Shown here: positions 54,897-64,000 of the stretch, piece by piece | Position numbering within the stretch: the stretch's first letter is position 1 | How the letters are laid out: each line of letters begins with the position of its first letter | NCBI RefSeq assembly: GCF_029407905.1 | Contig: NC_073637.1 | Span: 44,578,501-44,642,500, forward strand | Source: Bubalus kerabau | Lineage: Eukaryota; Chordata; Mammalia; Artiodactyla; Bovidae | DNA length: 64,000 nt | Direction of reading: 5' to 3' | Notes under the pieces: generated by a model | What the model was told of the DNA's origin: nothing | The model's input: the letters and a program-made list of their open reading frames with translations, nothing else | The model's database searches: none | Translations under genes and position numbers: made by a program

Positions 54897-55800
54897 TGTA
54901 GTTATAGTAGCTAGCACATACTGAAAGTTATTCTGTACCAGGCACTGTACTAAAGACTTTAAATGTATTGTTTCATTTAATATTCACAACCATCCTATGA
55001 GGCAGGTACTACTTATTTGGGGTGGCCTCAATCTGCAGCATCTTGAAACAGGGTTTCACTTACTGGCCAGAGACTGAAGTCAGGCTGTGGCAGTGAGAAC
55101 ACTGAATCCTAGCCACTAGAACACCAGGGACCCAGTGGCCAGTGGCAAGGTCCCTGGCCCTTCAGCTTTGTAGAAATGAATTCCCACAAAGAAAGAAAGT
55201 AGTAAAACAAGTAAAGTGTTTATTAGAGAAAAAAAGGGTACATGTGAATAGACATACAGTCGCAGTCTCATGGTAGTTTGCATCATTTATATGGAACATT
55301 TCTTCTGGGTTTCCTTTGGCCAATCATCTTGCTTTGCCTGGTTTTGAGTTCATATTTGGTTTATCTCTGGGTGCTCCCATATGTGCACATACATCTCTTA
55401 AGATGGATTCTAGTGAAGAGGCCTATTGACATCACTCCCTCTTTTGACGGCCAAAGACCCTTTCTGGGTATGTATAGTTAGAAAGAGCTTCTTGACTTCA
55501 AGAATGAAGAAAATACAAATACAGTATTTTATCTTTTATCTGAGCAGGGTTCAGCTTCTCTTCCCTCCTACTATTAGCTTCATCTTGGGTTATGTGTTCA
55601 CAGGTGACAAACTCCAGCTACTCAGTTTGGTGCCCATCTTTCTCCTGGCTCACTGCTATTATCTCCTTTTAGCAGATGAGGAAATAGAGGCATAGAAAGG
55701 TTTAGTAGCTTACTGTAGGATACACAGCAATTAATTGCCAAAGATAGCTTTATTCCTAGGCAATTAGGTTGAAAAGCCCATATTCTTACGTAGATTGTTA
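54897..55800 (-). repeat. MIR SINE, split by an LTR-like element
   Basis: The left part (54897-55015) has CCAGGCACTGTACTAAAGAC, TAATATTCACAACCATCCTA and TGAGGCAGGTACTACTTA. The right part (55656-55800) resumes with TATTATCTCCTTTTAGCAGA and TGAGGAAATAGAGGCATAGA. The two halves join to a normal MIR. Confidence 0.82.
55016..55655 (-). mobile_element. LTR-like unit with embedded tRNA-Glu-like segment (copy A)
   Basis: About 640 bp between the two MIR halves. On the minus strand it starts TGAGCCAGGAGAAAG and ends CACCCCA, so it has TG...CA ends. AATAAA is at 55219-55224 (reversed). The minus-strand stretch 55061-55131 is tRNA-Glu-like: TCCCTGGTGTTCTAGTGGCT (A-box), anticodon loop TTCTCAC (CTC), then GACTTCAGTCT for the B-box. 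It aligns end to end with 58748-59613 in reverse orientation. Confidence 0.65.
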
Positions 55801-56203
55801 GGATTCATTTTAATTATTAGAGAACCCTTTTTCATTAAGCTCATCTATCACAACAAAATTTTGATTTTAATATGTTTTCATGAGCTAGAGATAAAGGTTT
55901 ATTAATATAGTGTTTTAATTAGAATTTTTCTATTGGCTCCATTTTTATTAAAAATTAAGTTTCCCTCATATTTCACCTCAGAGAATTACTCTCCCTAGCA
56001 AAATTTGAGCTAAATTTGCATAGTATCTATTACAAAAAATTTGGTCTCATCTCAGGGTCACTGTAATACAAGCAGATATGAAACATGTGAGTAGGAGCAT
56101 ATTTCTGCCTTTTTAGCACTAAGCCCTGAAATGCCAGTAAAAAAATAGTTACAGTTATAGAGTTTCACTCTTAATTTGATATACAGTTACTTATATGTAC
56201 ATG
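55801..56203. other. AT-rich unassigned sequence
   Basis: No gene recognised. Confidence 0.45.
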
Positions 56204-56396
56204 GGCTTCCCAGATGCTGCTACTGGTAAAGAATCCACCTACCAATGCAGGAGACACAAGAGGCTTATGTTCGATCCCTGGATCTGGAAGACCCTCTGGA
56301 GTAGGAAATGGCAACCCACTCCAGTATTCTTGCCTGGAGAATCCCATGGACAGAGAAGCATGGTGGGCTACTGTCCATGGGGTCAAAAAGAGTCAA
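56204..56396 (+). mobile_element. Bov-tA SINE
   Basis: Head GGGCTTCCCAGATGCTGCTA, B-box TGTTCGATCCCTGG, body GGAAATGGCAACCCACTCCA and a shortened 3' end (AAAAAGAGTCAACTGAG). Confidence 0.9.
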
Positions 56397-56400
56397 CTGA

Positions 56401-56462
56401 GTGTGTGCGCGTACACACACACACATACATATACATTTATATATATATATATATATATATAT
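56401..56462. repeat. Compound microsatellite (GT/AC then TA)
   Basis: GTGTGTGCGCGTACACACAC then CATACATATACATT and an uninterrupted (TA)n run (about 56438-56461), directly following the SINE. Frames crossing it are artefacts. Confidence 0.9.
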
Positions 56463-56630
56463 TTACACATAATTTTTATACAGAGTTGTACAGTTACTTA
56501 TATGATTATATAAAATAAGCTTCTATAACAGCTTAACAAGCTTTTCCTCCCAGTGGGAGCTCAGGTGTTTTGCAAAGAAAGATTTTTTATATAATGCAAA
56601 CCAGATTTATTTACATACACAACAATGAGT

Positions 56631-56870
56631 ATTGTTGTTGTTCAGTTGCTAAGTCATACTTGACTCTTTGTGACTCCATGGACTGCAGCATGCCAGACTT
56701 CCCTGTCCTTACTGTCTCAGATTTGCTCAAACACATGTCCATTGAGTCAGTGACACCATCCAACCATCTCATCCTCTGGTGCCCGCTTCTGCTCCTGCCT
56801 TCAATCTTTCCCAGCATCAGGGTCTTTTTCAATGAGAGCTCTTCACATCAAGTGGCCAAAGTATTGGAGG
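56631..56870 (-). mobile_element. BovB LINE, 3'-end fragment
   Basis: Plus-strand left end is the (GTT)n tail, then CAGTTGCTAAGTCATACTTG and CAATCTTTCCCAGCATCAGG. About 240 bp of 3' end. Confidence 0.9.
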
Positions 56871-57951
56871 ATTAGGATGCTGGATAAAAAGGAAAGCAAT
56901 CTTCTGTCAAATGGAGATCAAGATTAAGTAGCTGGTATTGAGACCTACTGTAGTCAGAAGATTTGCTGTGTTACTTTCAGAAGTTAAATCTTTTTTACTG
57001 GATGTTTTAGTATACTTGTAAAACAGACTTTGATGCTGGGGTAGTTACCATAATTCCTCTTGACAGCCAAGATGGTTTCAGCTGGATTTGGTCCACTGGC
57101 CACTTTTTGCCAACCACTAATGATGTAGGTGATGTTCTCACGTATTCTGAATCAGAGTATACTTTGGTGAATTAGCTTCTACACTGCCTGCTTTATTGCA
57201 CAGTAGGATATTTCCAACTACATATAGGAAAAAGACAAAACCCAAACTGAATTTCTTAGTGAAGGAAACATCAATTTATACAACTGGAAAGTCTAGGCAT
57301 AAATTCAACATTAGGCCAGATTTGATCCAGGAATTCAAATAATGCCATAAGGTATTTGTTTTTCTCTACCTCTTGGTTTAGCCCTCTGGTGGTTAGGTTT
57401 AACTTCAGGCTACCTTTGATGGTCTCTGACACTTCATGACTCACATCTTTTTCCTGCCAGTAGTTCCAAGGGAAAAGTCATCCACTGAAGTCCTGGCAGT
57501 CATTGGGACCAAACCAGTCTGGGAGATACGTGCATTCCTGCACCAATGATTGTTGTAACAGGATAATTGGAATTATGCTAATGAATCAATAATGTGTCAG
57601 TGATCAAACTAATCTTCCTGATATATCCCTGAAATTAGGACTGATGCCATTCCTGAATCACACGGACCAAGAATGGACAAATAACTGTCCTCAGAGATAA
57701 CATGGAATACTGAGAAAGAAATTGTGGGTGGCAACTATCAGTTTTATTTACTTCTTGCAATTAAATACAGTTTCATGAAAAAATCATATTAAGGTTATAG
57801 AATATATAAGCAATGACTATCACTTCTTCTGCAAAACCAATCCTGAATACTAAGAGGGAAATGACCACTTCCTCCTCTGTTCCCCGACAGTTCTGTCTCC
57901 TCATTATATCATCACAACTCTTTAATTCCCTGAATCATTTGATCACATATA
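56871..57951. other. Unassigned sequence
   Basis: No gene recognised. Confidence 0.45.
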
Positions 57952-58430
57952 TAGTAGTCCCCCATTTTTCACAGGGGGTATATTTCAAGACCCCCAGTAG
58001 ATATCTGAACCTGCAGGTAGTACTGAACTCTATATATACTATGTTTTTTCTATACATACATACCTATAATAAAATTTAATTTGTAAATTAGGCACAGCAA
58101 GAGAATATCCAAATCACCAACATCATTACACTTGTGCTTTGGGGACATCAAGTAAAATAATGGTTACTTGAATACAAGTTCTGCTGAAATATCATGACAG
58201 TCGATCTGATAACCTAGCTAGTTACAAAGTGATTAAAGGATTAAAGGATAGGATAAATCCTATCACTAAATCATATCTCTAAAATTCATCATCCTACTCA
58301 GAATGACATGAAATTAAAAACATGGGTTGCTTGTCTTTGGAATTTTTCATTTAATATTTTTGGATCTTGATGGACCTTGGGTAACTGAAACTGTGGAAAA
58401 ATGAAATCTCAAATAAAGGAAGGGCTACTG
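57952..58430 (-). mobile_element. MER2/Tigger-type DNA transposon, non-autonomous
   Basis: On the minus strand it begins CAGTAGCCCTTCCTTTATTT, with TTTCAGTTACCCAAGGTCCA, and ends with a related inverted terminus (plus-strand TAGTAGTCCCCCATTTTTCA). The interior has GACAGTCGATCTGATAACCT. Length is about 480 bp and no transposase is seen. The flank is TA on the left (57950-57951), as expected for this superfamily. Confidence 0.75.
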
Positions 58431-58449
58431 AATATCTCCCCACCTATGG

Positions 58450-58556
58450 TTACCTCTTCTATGCAGGTGAAGAAGATAGCATTCATTTGTATATCTCCAC
58501 TGATTTCATCATGCCTGACAAATAGTAGGACTCCTAGTAAATATTTATTTCTTGAT
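58450..58556 (+). repeat. Possible L2 LINE 3' tip
   Basis: GCCTGACAAATAGTAGGACT then CCTAGTAAATATTTATTTCT resembles the L2 terminal segment. Confidence 0.4.
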
Positions 58557-58974
58557 TAAATTATCTTCATTTCTAATCACATAATAAGCAACAATGTTAT
58601 ACAATATTAGATTACATTAAAGAATTGACTCAGACTACCAGGTAGCCTGATATAGCGTGATACCCTACAATCAATATCACTGTCTCCCCCTTGTCCTAGA
58701 ATACTCCATTCTTTGTTCAAAAGTTTTACACATTATAGAGATTAAATTGAGGCAGGAGATAGAAGGCACCCAGGCTAAGCAGCTGAAGTCATCCTCTGTG
58801 GACAGATACTCCAAAATAGCAAGAGGGAGAAGAAGCTGAGCCCTACCCAGATAAGAAATAAAGGACCAAAGATTTCTCATTCTCAAAGTCCAGGAGATCT
58901 TCACAACTATACACACACAGGAAGGCTCCTTGGATGTCCTTGGAGGTCAGAAGAGATGACATCACCTTATAGTG

Positions 58975-59182
58975 AGGAAGTGAAGTCCTCAGTTGTGTCC
59001 GACTCTTTGTGACCCCATGGACTGTAGCCTGCCAGGCTCCTCCATCCATGGCATTTTTCAGGCAAGAATAATGGAGTAGGTTGCCATTTCCTTCTCCAGA
59101 GGATCTTCCCAACTCAGGAATCAAACTCAGGTCTCTGCATTATAGGCAGATGTTTTTACCATCTGAGCTACCAGGGAAGTCC
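58975..59182 (-). mobile_element. Bov-tA SINE, inserted in LTR-like copy B
   Basis: Minus-strand head GGACTTCCCTGGTAGCTCAG. The plus-strand left end AGTGAAGTCCTCAGTTGTGT is its 3' tail. The LTR-like sequence resumes at AAGTGATGTCAACCTCCC. Confidence 0.9.
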
Positions 59183-59505
59183 TAAGTGATGTCAACCTCC
59201 CTTTAGACCTCTTCACTAGAATCCATCTTGGCTAAGAGATGCACACATGGGAGAACCCTGAAATAAGTCAAATACAGACTGAGAATGGGATAAAGCAAGA
59301 TGACTGGCCAAAGGAAACCTGGAAGAAATGTCCCATATGAGTGACTCAAACTACCATGAGTATGTGACTCTTTGAGCCCACCCATGTGTCTATCCACATG
59401 TACTATTTTTTCTCTTAATAAATACTTATTTCACTATTTTCCATCTCTATATGGTAATTCATTTCTACACCACTGATGGGCCAGGGCCTAGTCACTGACC
59501 ACTGG

Positions 59506-59579
59506 TTCCTGGTGGTCTAGTGACTAGAATTCCATGCTCTCACTGCTGTGGCGTGATTTAAATCTCTGGCCTGGAACCA
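59506..59579 (+). other. tRNA-Glu(CTC)-like segment within the LTR-like unit, followed by CCA
   Basis: TTCCTGGTGGTCTAGTGACT matches the 5' half of tRNA-Glu, including a good A-box (TGGTCTAGTGA). The anticodon loop GCTCTCACTG keeps CTC. The B-box is decayed (GATTTAAATCT). The acceptor strand CCTGGAA is followed directly by CCA at 59577-59579, which is not encoded in normal tRNA genes. It is not a functional tRNA because the arms no longer pair well. Confidence 0.65.
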
Positions 59580-59613
59580 AAACCCTGCTTCAAGCTACAG
59601 CTGAGGACACCTG

Positions 59614-59799
59614 AGGTCAAAGTGACCCATGAGAGGAGAAATAGATAGAAATAGAAAGAGTAGTACAACATCTGGGTCTTAGCATCTAATTTGGGATTTT
59701 GATGGCACTGCTTAAAATCAACATTGAAGAGCTTGTCAAAAATACAAGTTGCTAGACAGTCACTGTCTACAAAGTCTTATCAGTTGCCCCAGGCTGAGT
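59614..59799. other. Unassigned sequence
   Basis: No feature recognised. Confidence 0.45.
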
Positions 59800-59945
59800 C
59801 CAGTCTTAAACTGTGCTTGATGGCTATATGATCTTGAGCAAGTCAGTTAATGCCCTTTTACTTCAAGTTCTTCATGAATAAAATGAAAAAAGGGGACCAT
59901 GATATTCTTAAACTCCATTCTAGCTCAAAGAATTCATAATCTTGC
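59800..59945 (+). repeat. MIR SINE
   Basis: GATGGCTATATGATCTTGAG then CAAGTCAGTTAATGCC and TTCTTCATGAATAAAATGAA is the forward MIR core. Confidence 0.75.
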
Positions 59946-60011
59946 CATATATTAAGGATATAGTACATGCTCAGGTAACATTTATGTAGAGAAAACAGAA
60001 TTGAGATTTGA

Positions 60012-60540
60012 ATATTTTTAAATAATATTTTTATTTTGGAATAATTTTAGATTTACAGAAAAATTGCAAAGTTAGTACAAAGAGCTTGTATATACCCTAC
60101 ACCTAGTTTTTCCTTTTAATAATATTGATATTCTTATTATAACCAACTGAATATTGATACATTGCTATTAAAGTTCACACTCTATTCAGATTTCCTTAGT
60201 TTTAACCTCATGTACTTTTTCTGTTTGGGGATCTCATTTGGGACAACGCACTATATTTAGTAGCCATGTCCCCTTTGGTTCCTCTTGACTATGACACTTT
60301 CTCACACTTTTCCTGTTTTGATGACCTTGACCAATTTGAAAAATACTGGTCTAGTATTTTGTAAAATGTGTCCCAATTGAGACTTATCTTCAAATTTTCA
60401 TGATTAGACTGCAGTTATGAGTTTGAGGCATGAAGACCACAGAAGTGAATGTGCACTTTCCATTATATCACATGGAGGCTGCATAATATCAACATGACTC
60501 ATGACTGTTGATGGTGACCTTGATCACCTGGCTGAGGTAA
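60012..60540. mobile_element. Old L1 LINE (L1M-type) 3' region
   Basis: Recognisable order of segments: TTTACAGAAAAATTGCAAAG, CTATTCAGATTTCCTTAGTT, GTTCCTCTTGACTATGACAC, TTTTGATGACCTTGACCAAT and GTGACCTTGATCACCTGGCT. I did not determine its orientation. Confidence 0.6.
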
Positions 60541-61899
60541 TAAGACTTGATTTTTTTTTAATTTAAAAATTATTTTGTGCCTTTTATGTGTTAGTTCCTA
60601 TGTTAGATGTTGAACAAATATAGTCCCTGCTCTCATTGACAGTACAGCTAAATAGGGAAACTTAACCAAATAACTTCACAACTAATTTTGTATCTATATC
60701 TACACCTGTATCATCTATATTAAACATAAAATAGGGGCAATTCAATTAAGTTGATGGATCAAGAAAAGCCTCTCCAAAAAATGATACTTAAGTAGAAATG
60801 TAAATCATTAGTAGGAGAAGGCTAGACAAAGAGATTTGCAAAGAGTTTAAGACAGAGAGAATCGTTTATTTGAACATCTTGCTTAGCTGATTGACAGAGG
60901 AGAGAATGAGAGCGAGAAAGAGAGAGAAAGAGAAAGAGGTGCAAGAAATGGCCTGAAAAAGGTGTTCAAAACACCCTTAGCATTTCCCTGAGCTTGATTA
61001 AGATTTAGACAGCTTTCTTCCTGACTACGTGTCCCTTCCCTCCCTTTTCTTAGAGCCTGTACTTCAGAAAATTTGAAGCTGTGATTTCTTTCTCTGATCT
61101 TTTGAAGTGCAAATTACTTTACAGTCCAGATATGTCTTTCTCAAGGATTTGGGAGCCATCCCTTTGAACTGCAATCACTGAAGGAGATAGCAGCCCTGCC
61201 TCCCATTCTCTATAGGAGACTAGGTACTTAATTTCAAAAAGGGAAAATTAGCAAGCCCAGCTGGTCTAATCACATTGACCAATCTCCCTGCTAGTGTCCT
61301 TCTGTTCACCCTACAGTTTGCCATCAGTTCACCCTACAGTTTAAAATATCCCTTGACTTTTGTATTGGCAGAGTTAAATTCTCTCCCTTTTTGCAATAGT
61401 GAATAAAATTTTCTTTATCTGTTTCAACTAGTCTGGTGTAAATCAAGAATACCTAGAAAAAGTGGAAGAAGTTGTTTAAAAAATTGATTTAATGACATCA
61501 GAGATTTAGAAAACCCATAGAACTTGAGGGGCCAAAATCCTAACAAAAAAGGGAAGTCAACAATAGATGCATTTTTTTTTTTTTTTTTTTACAAACCATG
61601 TGAGTAACCTAGAATGGTGACTGAATGGCTGGGAAGCTGAGAAGAATTTTCAGAAATTTCATCTGATGTGATTTCTCCAAATATTTCTGCCCCTCCCAAT
61701 ATAGAACTTCTTTCTCATCCTTGGAATCTGGGCTGTGTATGACTGCTTTGAACAATGGAATGCAGAAGTGATGTTCTGAAATTTCCAAGTTTCAGCATTA
61801 AGATTGTCTAGCTTCTTCAACTACTTCTCTCTTGGGACACAGCCAACTTACTGTGGGGATCTCAAAAGCTACATAAAAATGTCCACATGGAAGATTCAA
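60541..61899. other. Unassigned sequence with simple repeats
   Basis: (GA)n-rich tract at 60900-60942. T run at 61572-61590. The 16-bp direct repeat GTTCACCCTACAGTTT occurs at 61304-61319 and 61327-61342. No gene recognised. Confidence 0.5.
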
Positions 61900-62318
61900 G
61901 TAGAAGAATGGTCACAGCTGCATTATTTATAAGTACACAGTCCAAATGTTTATTAACATTAGAGTAGATAAATACAATGTGACATGTTCATACAAGGGAA
62001 CACTAGAGAGAATGAAAATAATCTACTGTTGTATGCAGCAATATGTATGAATTGCAAGACTATACTATTGAGTTAAAAATAAGCAAATCTAACCTATGGC
62101 TTGAGTTACTCTTATGTATCATGGGTATCTATGATTAGTAGATACCCATGGAGAAGATGGAAATGTTTTGACTAGAAGGTGCCTGGGGAATACTTCTGTA
62201 ACACAAGTAATGTTCTATTTTTTTATGTGGGTAGTGTTTATAAGGGTGTGTTCACTTTGTAACAATTCATTGAGCTGTTCTGTACATCATAATCTAATTA
62301 CAATTTTTACAAAAAAAA
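61900..62318 (+). mobile_element. Old L1 LINE (L1M-type) 3' end
   Basis: CAGCTGCATTATTTATAAGT, GAGTAGATAAATACAATGTG, AATGTTCTATTTTTTTATGT, GTGTGTTCACTTTGTAACAA and TTCATTGAGCTGTTCTGTAC match the L1M 3' region. It ends in an A run at 62309-62320. Confidence 0.7.
62120..62150. other. Perfect short inverted repeat (11-bp arms)
   Basis: CATGGGTATCT (62120-62130) and AGATACCCATG (62140-62150) are exact reverse complements with a 9-nt loop. It lies inside the old L1 end. Confidence 0.85.
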
Positions 62319-62370
62319 AAAACAAAACAAAACTTCAGATTGAATGAAAACAGAGGTGCAAGCATTCCTT

Positions 62371-62640
62371 GCTGCTGCTAAGTCGCTTCAGTCATGTCTG
62401 ACTCTGTGCGACCCCAGAGATGACAGCCCACCAGGCTCCCCTGTCCCTGGGATTCTCCAGGCAAGAACACTGGAGTGGGTTGCCATTTCCTTCTCCAATG
62501 CATGAAAGTGAAAAGGGAAAGTGAAGTCGCTCAGTCGTGTCCGACTCTTAGCGACCCCATGGACTGCAGCCTACCAGGCTCCTCTGTCCATGGGATTTTC
62601 CAGGCAAGAGTACTGGAGTGGGGTGATATTGCCTTCTCCA
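62371..62640 (-). mobile_element. BOV-A2 SINE, full length, with exact target duplication
   Basis: Dimeric element with the CTGCTGCTAAGTCGCTTCAG 3' end on the left, two monomers and the AAAGTGAAGTCGCTCAGTCG linker. The exact 11-bp duplication AAGCATTCCTT lies at 62360-62370 and 62641-62651. The reading frames over it are by-products. Confidence 0.96.
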
Positions 62641-62651
62641 AAGCATTCCTT

Positions 62652-63739
62652 AGCCATGGCTAATAGCTTTTATCAATACTTTAGGAGCAGGAAGAAAGGT
62701 TGGAAGTTTATGAAAGAATTTAGAAGTTCTAAATGTATGCTGCAAAATATATGTAATAGAAATTGGATTTATTTTAAACTCTATTGTGAAATCTAATTTG
62801 TGCTGGTGTCAAGAATATGTCCCCTTTCCTGGTTTATTGATCATTTCCTTTAATCTTTTGGAGTCCATGTTGCCAGACAGCTTAGTTTTTTGTTTCGTTT
62901 TCTGTTTTGTATGGCAAGACATTAGCTCTCTTTCCTTGTTACCACTGATCTCATTCTAGTTCAGTAAATGAATTGTATTCTGGGCAAAGCAGCTTCAGCT
63001 CGACTGTCTCATCCTTCAGCATATTTCGTTTTCTAATTTACATTTCTCCCTCTAGTTTATATCTTTAAATGTCACACACTAAACTTTCTTTCAATCTGAA
63101 GCATAAAATTTCTCAGTTTTCACAAAGGAAACAGCCTTCTCTGCCTATCAAATAAAGCATCAGAGAGAAATGTGACTGTTTGTAAAGTCATTTCAACTGG
63201 TTCAGAGAGTCTACTCTCACCTATTCACTTAGTGCCATTAAACCTGACCACTTCCAGCCTTCAAATGGTTTGTTGTTTAAAGTCTGTGTGTAGATTTCAT
63301 ATCATGCGGCTAAGTTATTATGGTTGCTAAGCTATTTCCTCTCCTCAGAGATCCTGTACAGCCCCTACGCAATGATAATTGTACATTTTTTTCCATCTGT
63401 TCTTTTATTGAGCTTCTGGTCACATTTCTGTACTATTTGTTGCCATTTAAAAAAAATTATGGTGATATTCAGCTTTTAACTCTTGGGTTGTATTAAAAAA
63501 AAAGGTTATTACTATATTATGCTAAAGCATGAAGGTACATAGCCAAAAATGCATAACCACAGAGCACTACTGACTTATTAAGAGACTTTTATTTGGTGTG
63601 TTTTTTTTTAGGAAGAGCAATGTAAAGCATCATTATAATAGCTTGGAAGCAATGACACACATAACCGTTTGAAGAGATAAAATAACAAATCATATCAAGG
63701 AGAATTTTCAGAATTCTCAAACTAAGCGACCTTAAAGAG
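62652..63739. other. Unassigned AT-rich sequence
   Basis: No gene or repeat recognised. A and T runs lie at 63447-63458, 63495-63504 and 63601-63610. Confidence 0.5.
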
Positions 63740-63744
63740 CCAGC

Positions 63745-63862
63745 TCAACAGTACACCCGTGGCAGATTCATGTCAATGTATGGCAAAACCAATACAATGT
63801 TGTAAAATAATTAGCTTCCAATTAAAATAAATACATTTATATTTAAAAAGAAAAAAAGAAGA
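63745..63862 (+). mobile_element. L1 LINE, short 3' UTR fragment
   Basis: TACACCCGTGGCAGATTCAT, GTCAATGTATGGCAAAACCA and TTAGCTTCCAATTAAAATAA are the ruminant L1 3' UTR, ending in an A-rich tail at 63844-63862. Confidence 0.88.
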
Positions 63863-64000
63863 TGAGTCAACTGAAGCCTAAAATGGAAAATGGCCACCTA
63901 CGACCTTCCACCTGTGAGTAAGTGCAGGTTGACACTGAAAATCAGCTTTTTCTACATCACACAAATTATACATCTATAAACAAGCGCCAAAGTGCAACAA
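63863..64000. other. Unassigned sequence to window end
   Basis: No feature recognised. Confidence 0.4.

Larger units (their letters stand above)
58748..59613 (+). mobile_element. LTR-like unit with embedded tRNA-Glu-like segment (copy B)
   Basis: About 650 bp once the SINE at 58975-59182 is removed. It starts TGAGGCAGGAGATAGAAGGC. Shared landmarks with copy A are GAAGCTGAGCCCTACCCAGA, CCTCTTCACTAGAATCCATC, TGGCCAAAGGAAACCTGGAA, ACTCAAACTACCATGAG and TAATTCATTTCTACA. AATAAA is at 59417-59422. The tRNA-like segment is 59506-59576. Confidence 0.65.

Noticed and set aside
59506..59576. Functional tRNA-Glu gene
   Set aside because: The B-box and stem pairings are decayed and the segment is embedded in a repeated LTR-like unit.
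1..64000. CRISPR arrays, operons, bacterial promoters or phage genes
   Set aside because: No regularly spaced repeats or dense coding; repeat content is that of a ruminant nuclear genome.

Overview
This window looks like a gene-poor, AT-rich stretch of nuclear DNA from a ruminant, most likely a bovid (cattle or a close relative). The diagnostic signal is the repeat content: BovB (RTE-type) LINEs, the tRNA-Glu-derived Bov-tA and the BovB-derived BOV-A2 SINEs, the older cetartiodactyl CHR SINE, ruminant-type L1 3' ends, several endogenous-retrovirus LTRs, and ancient mammalian MIR, L2, Tigger1 and MER2 fragments. I found no intact cellular protein-coding gene, no functional RNA gene, no CpG island and nothing bacterial. 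The longest open frames are decayed pieces of BovB and L1 reverse transcriptase or chance frames.

Layout. 1-9060: sparse SINEs, two of them landed inside MIRs, two BovB 3' fragments and L2 remains. 9060-17300: about 8.9 kb with no ruminant-specific SINE or BovB, holding three LTR-like segments and an uninterrupted (TA)n tract. 17300-22665: dense repeats, including a three-level nest (SINE split by BovB, BovB split by L1) facing a second BovB in inverted orientation. 22665-28300: mostly unassigned sequence with an old L1 end, a Tigger1 remnant and one candidate TATA promoter/short exon. 28300-32570: a nearly full-length but broken BovB with 5' UTR, endonuclease and reverse transcriptase regions, split by an L1 with an inverted 5' end. 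32570-43580: three more BovB pieces, nested SINEs and an 83-bp tandem duplication. 43580-50700: L1 3' ends, two LTRs, CHR SINEs. 50700-59620: LTR material interrupted by a fairly well-preserved BovB, and two inverted copies of an LTR-like unit that carries a tRNA-Glu-like segment. 59620-64000: old MIR and L1 remains, one BOV-A2 and a short L1 end.

How the pieces relate. BovB is the autonomous partner: its endonuclease/reverse transcriptase is understood to have moved the Bov-tA and BOV-A2 SINEs, whose 3' ends match the BovB 3' end here. L1 insertions are independent, with poly(A) tails and target-site duplications. Nesting gives a relative order: MIR, L2 and DNA transposons, then CHR and LTRs, then BovB and its SINEs, then the youngest L1 and BOV-A2 copies.

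No new biological system is evident. The items most worth checking are the LTR-like unit with an embedded tRNA-Glu sequence, the ruminant-repeat-free interval at 8.4-17.3 kb, and the TATA/initiator/splice-site cluster at 24.5 kb. All repeat assignments were made by eye, without a database search, so boundaries are approximate except where a target-site duplication fixes them.
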